A stretch of 64,000 nt of DNA, from the NCBI RefSeq assembly GCF_019279795.1, contig NC_056732.1:179726629-179790628 (forward strand), written 5' to 3'. Source of the stretch: Protopterus annectens (lineage: Eukaryota; Chordata; Ceratodontiformes; Protopteridae). Both the position numbers and the translations under genes were made by a program. Positions 63,590 through 64,000 of the stretch are shown here, piece after piece. The first letter of the stretch is position 1; every line of letters begins with the position of its first letter. The notes under the pieces are model-generated. The model was not told the origin of the DNA. It was given only the letters and a program-made list of their open reading frames with translations, and searched no databases.

Positions 63590-64000
63590 TCCTTGTGCAG
63601 AATCTTTTTAGTTGGTAGTTGTGAGGGGAGGCAAATAGATGTCTGGGCATCCCCATTTACTTATCATGCTGAAGACTTATGGATTCAGCTGCCACTCATG
63701 GGGATCCATGAAGTTTCTGCTTAGTTCGTCTGCCAGAGTATTTTTCCTTCCTGGCAGGAATTGTGTCTGCAGATGTACTTGGTAAGTCAATGCTGTGTCC
63801 CACAAAGTCATGGCTAGTCTGCAAAGGGGGTAATAATGTGTGCCCCCTGCTTGTTTATATACCACATGACCGTGGTGTTGTCTGTCTTTATCAGTAGTTG
63901 TCCTGGATGAAGTAGGTCCTTGAAGGCTCTTGGGGCATTTTGAACAGCTAGCATCTCTTTTTGATATGTAGATGCATTTGGTTTGAGGCCCATGTGCCCT
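63590..64000 (-). pseudogene. DIRS RNase H, partial (E8)
   Basis: The frame at 63677-63865 reads VHLQTQFLPGRKNTLADELS and RNFMDPHEWQLNP, preceded by VYKQAGGTHYYPLCRLAMTL, which lacks part of MWYINKQGG. The TDNTTV segment is encoded near 63870-63900 and QKEMLAVQN near 63945. The gene continues past the window. Confidence 0.8.

Larger units (their letters stand above)
56241..64000 (-). mobile_element. DIRS element E8, running past the window, hosting E9
   Basis: The left terminal repeat starts at about 56241 (aatacagttgtgtacac). Its internal complementary region begins at 56650, stops at 56718 (..catctacatttatggcaagtgtacacaa), and resumes at 62190 (ctgtactatgttcttcgtgt), because E9 inserted there. 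YR (62270-63562) and part of RNase H (63590-64000) follow on the minus strand. RT, gag and the right end lie beyond the window. Same family as E9. Confidence 0.92.

Overview
This is vertebrate nuclear DNA lying inside one host gene, integrin beta-1 (ITGB1), carried on the minus strand. Two spliced ITGB1 exons are readable: a cysteine-rich EGF exon (45286-45508) and, downstream in gene order, the beta-tail exon (14022-14248). The intron between them is 31,037 bp. Everything else is intronic and mostly retrotransposon. The Xenopus/tetrapod-like ITGB1 sequence, the inflated intron and the abundance of DIRS and Penelope-like elements (PLEs) suggest an amphibian or another large-genome sarcopterygian such as a lungfish. 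I cannot name the species.

DIRS elements are tyrosine-recombinase retrotransposons with inverted terminal repeats and an internal complementary region. Nine copies (E1-E9 here) are recognisable, and all nine are coded on the minus strand like ITGB1. E1 1-2968 (cut by the window edge); E2 8580-13877 (old); E3 16006-27396 (old), interrupted by PLE-c and the younger E4 (18379-23965); E5 about 29740-43614 (old), interrupted by a LINE and by the younger E6 (35458-41057); E7 49705-55070, inside PLE-d; E8 56241 to beyond 64000, interrupted by E9 (56719-62189). E4 and E6 belong to one family, E8 and E9 to another, and E7 to a third. No copy has all of gag, RT/RNase H and YR intact.

Four PLE loci carry reverse transcriptase and/or GIY-YIG endonuclease remains. 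Three of them (PLE-a 2985-6986, PLE-b 14458-15967, PLE-c 18377-25633) are inverted structures with the 3' end of the element at both outer ends. PLE-a and PLE-c are bounded by 16- and 18-bp direct repeats, so each dimer looks like a single insertion. PLE-c and PLE-d carry minimal hammerhead-ribozyme cores; PLE-a carries a variant in which the tertiary C3-G8 pair appears as U3-A8.

Layers of insertion, oldest first: ITGB1 intron, then E1/E2/E3/E5 and PLE-d, then PLE-a/PLE-c/LINE/E8, then E4/E6/E7/E9. The young DIRS copies have exact ends because the internal complementary region reproduces the circle junction. All four reconstructed empty sites read AA^C. E9 inserted into the internal complementary region of E8, seven bases from E8's own junction copy. 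Stretches 7003-8579, 27397-29739, 43615-45285 and 45509-48199 hold no gene I can support.
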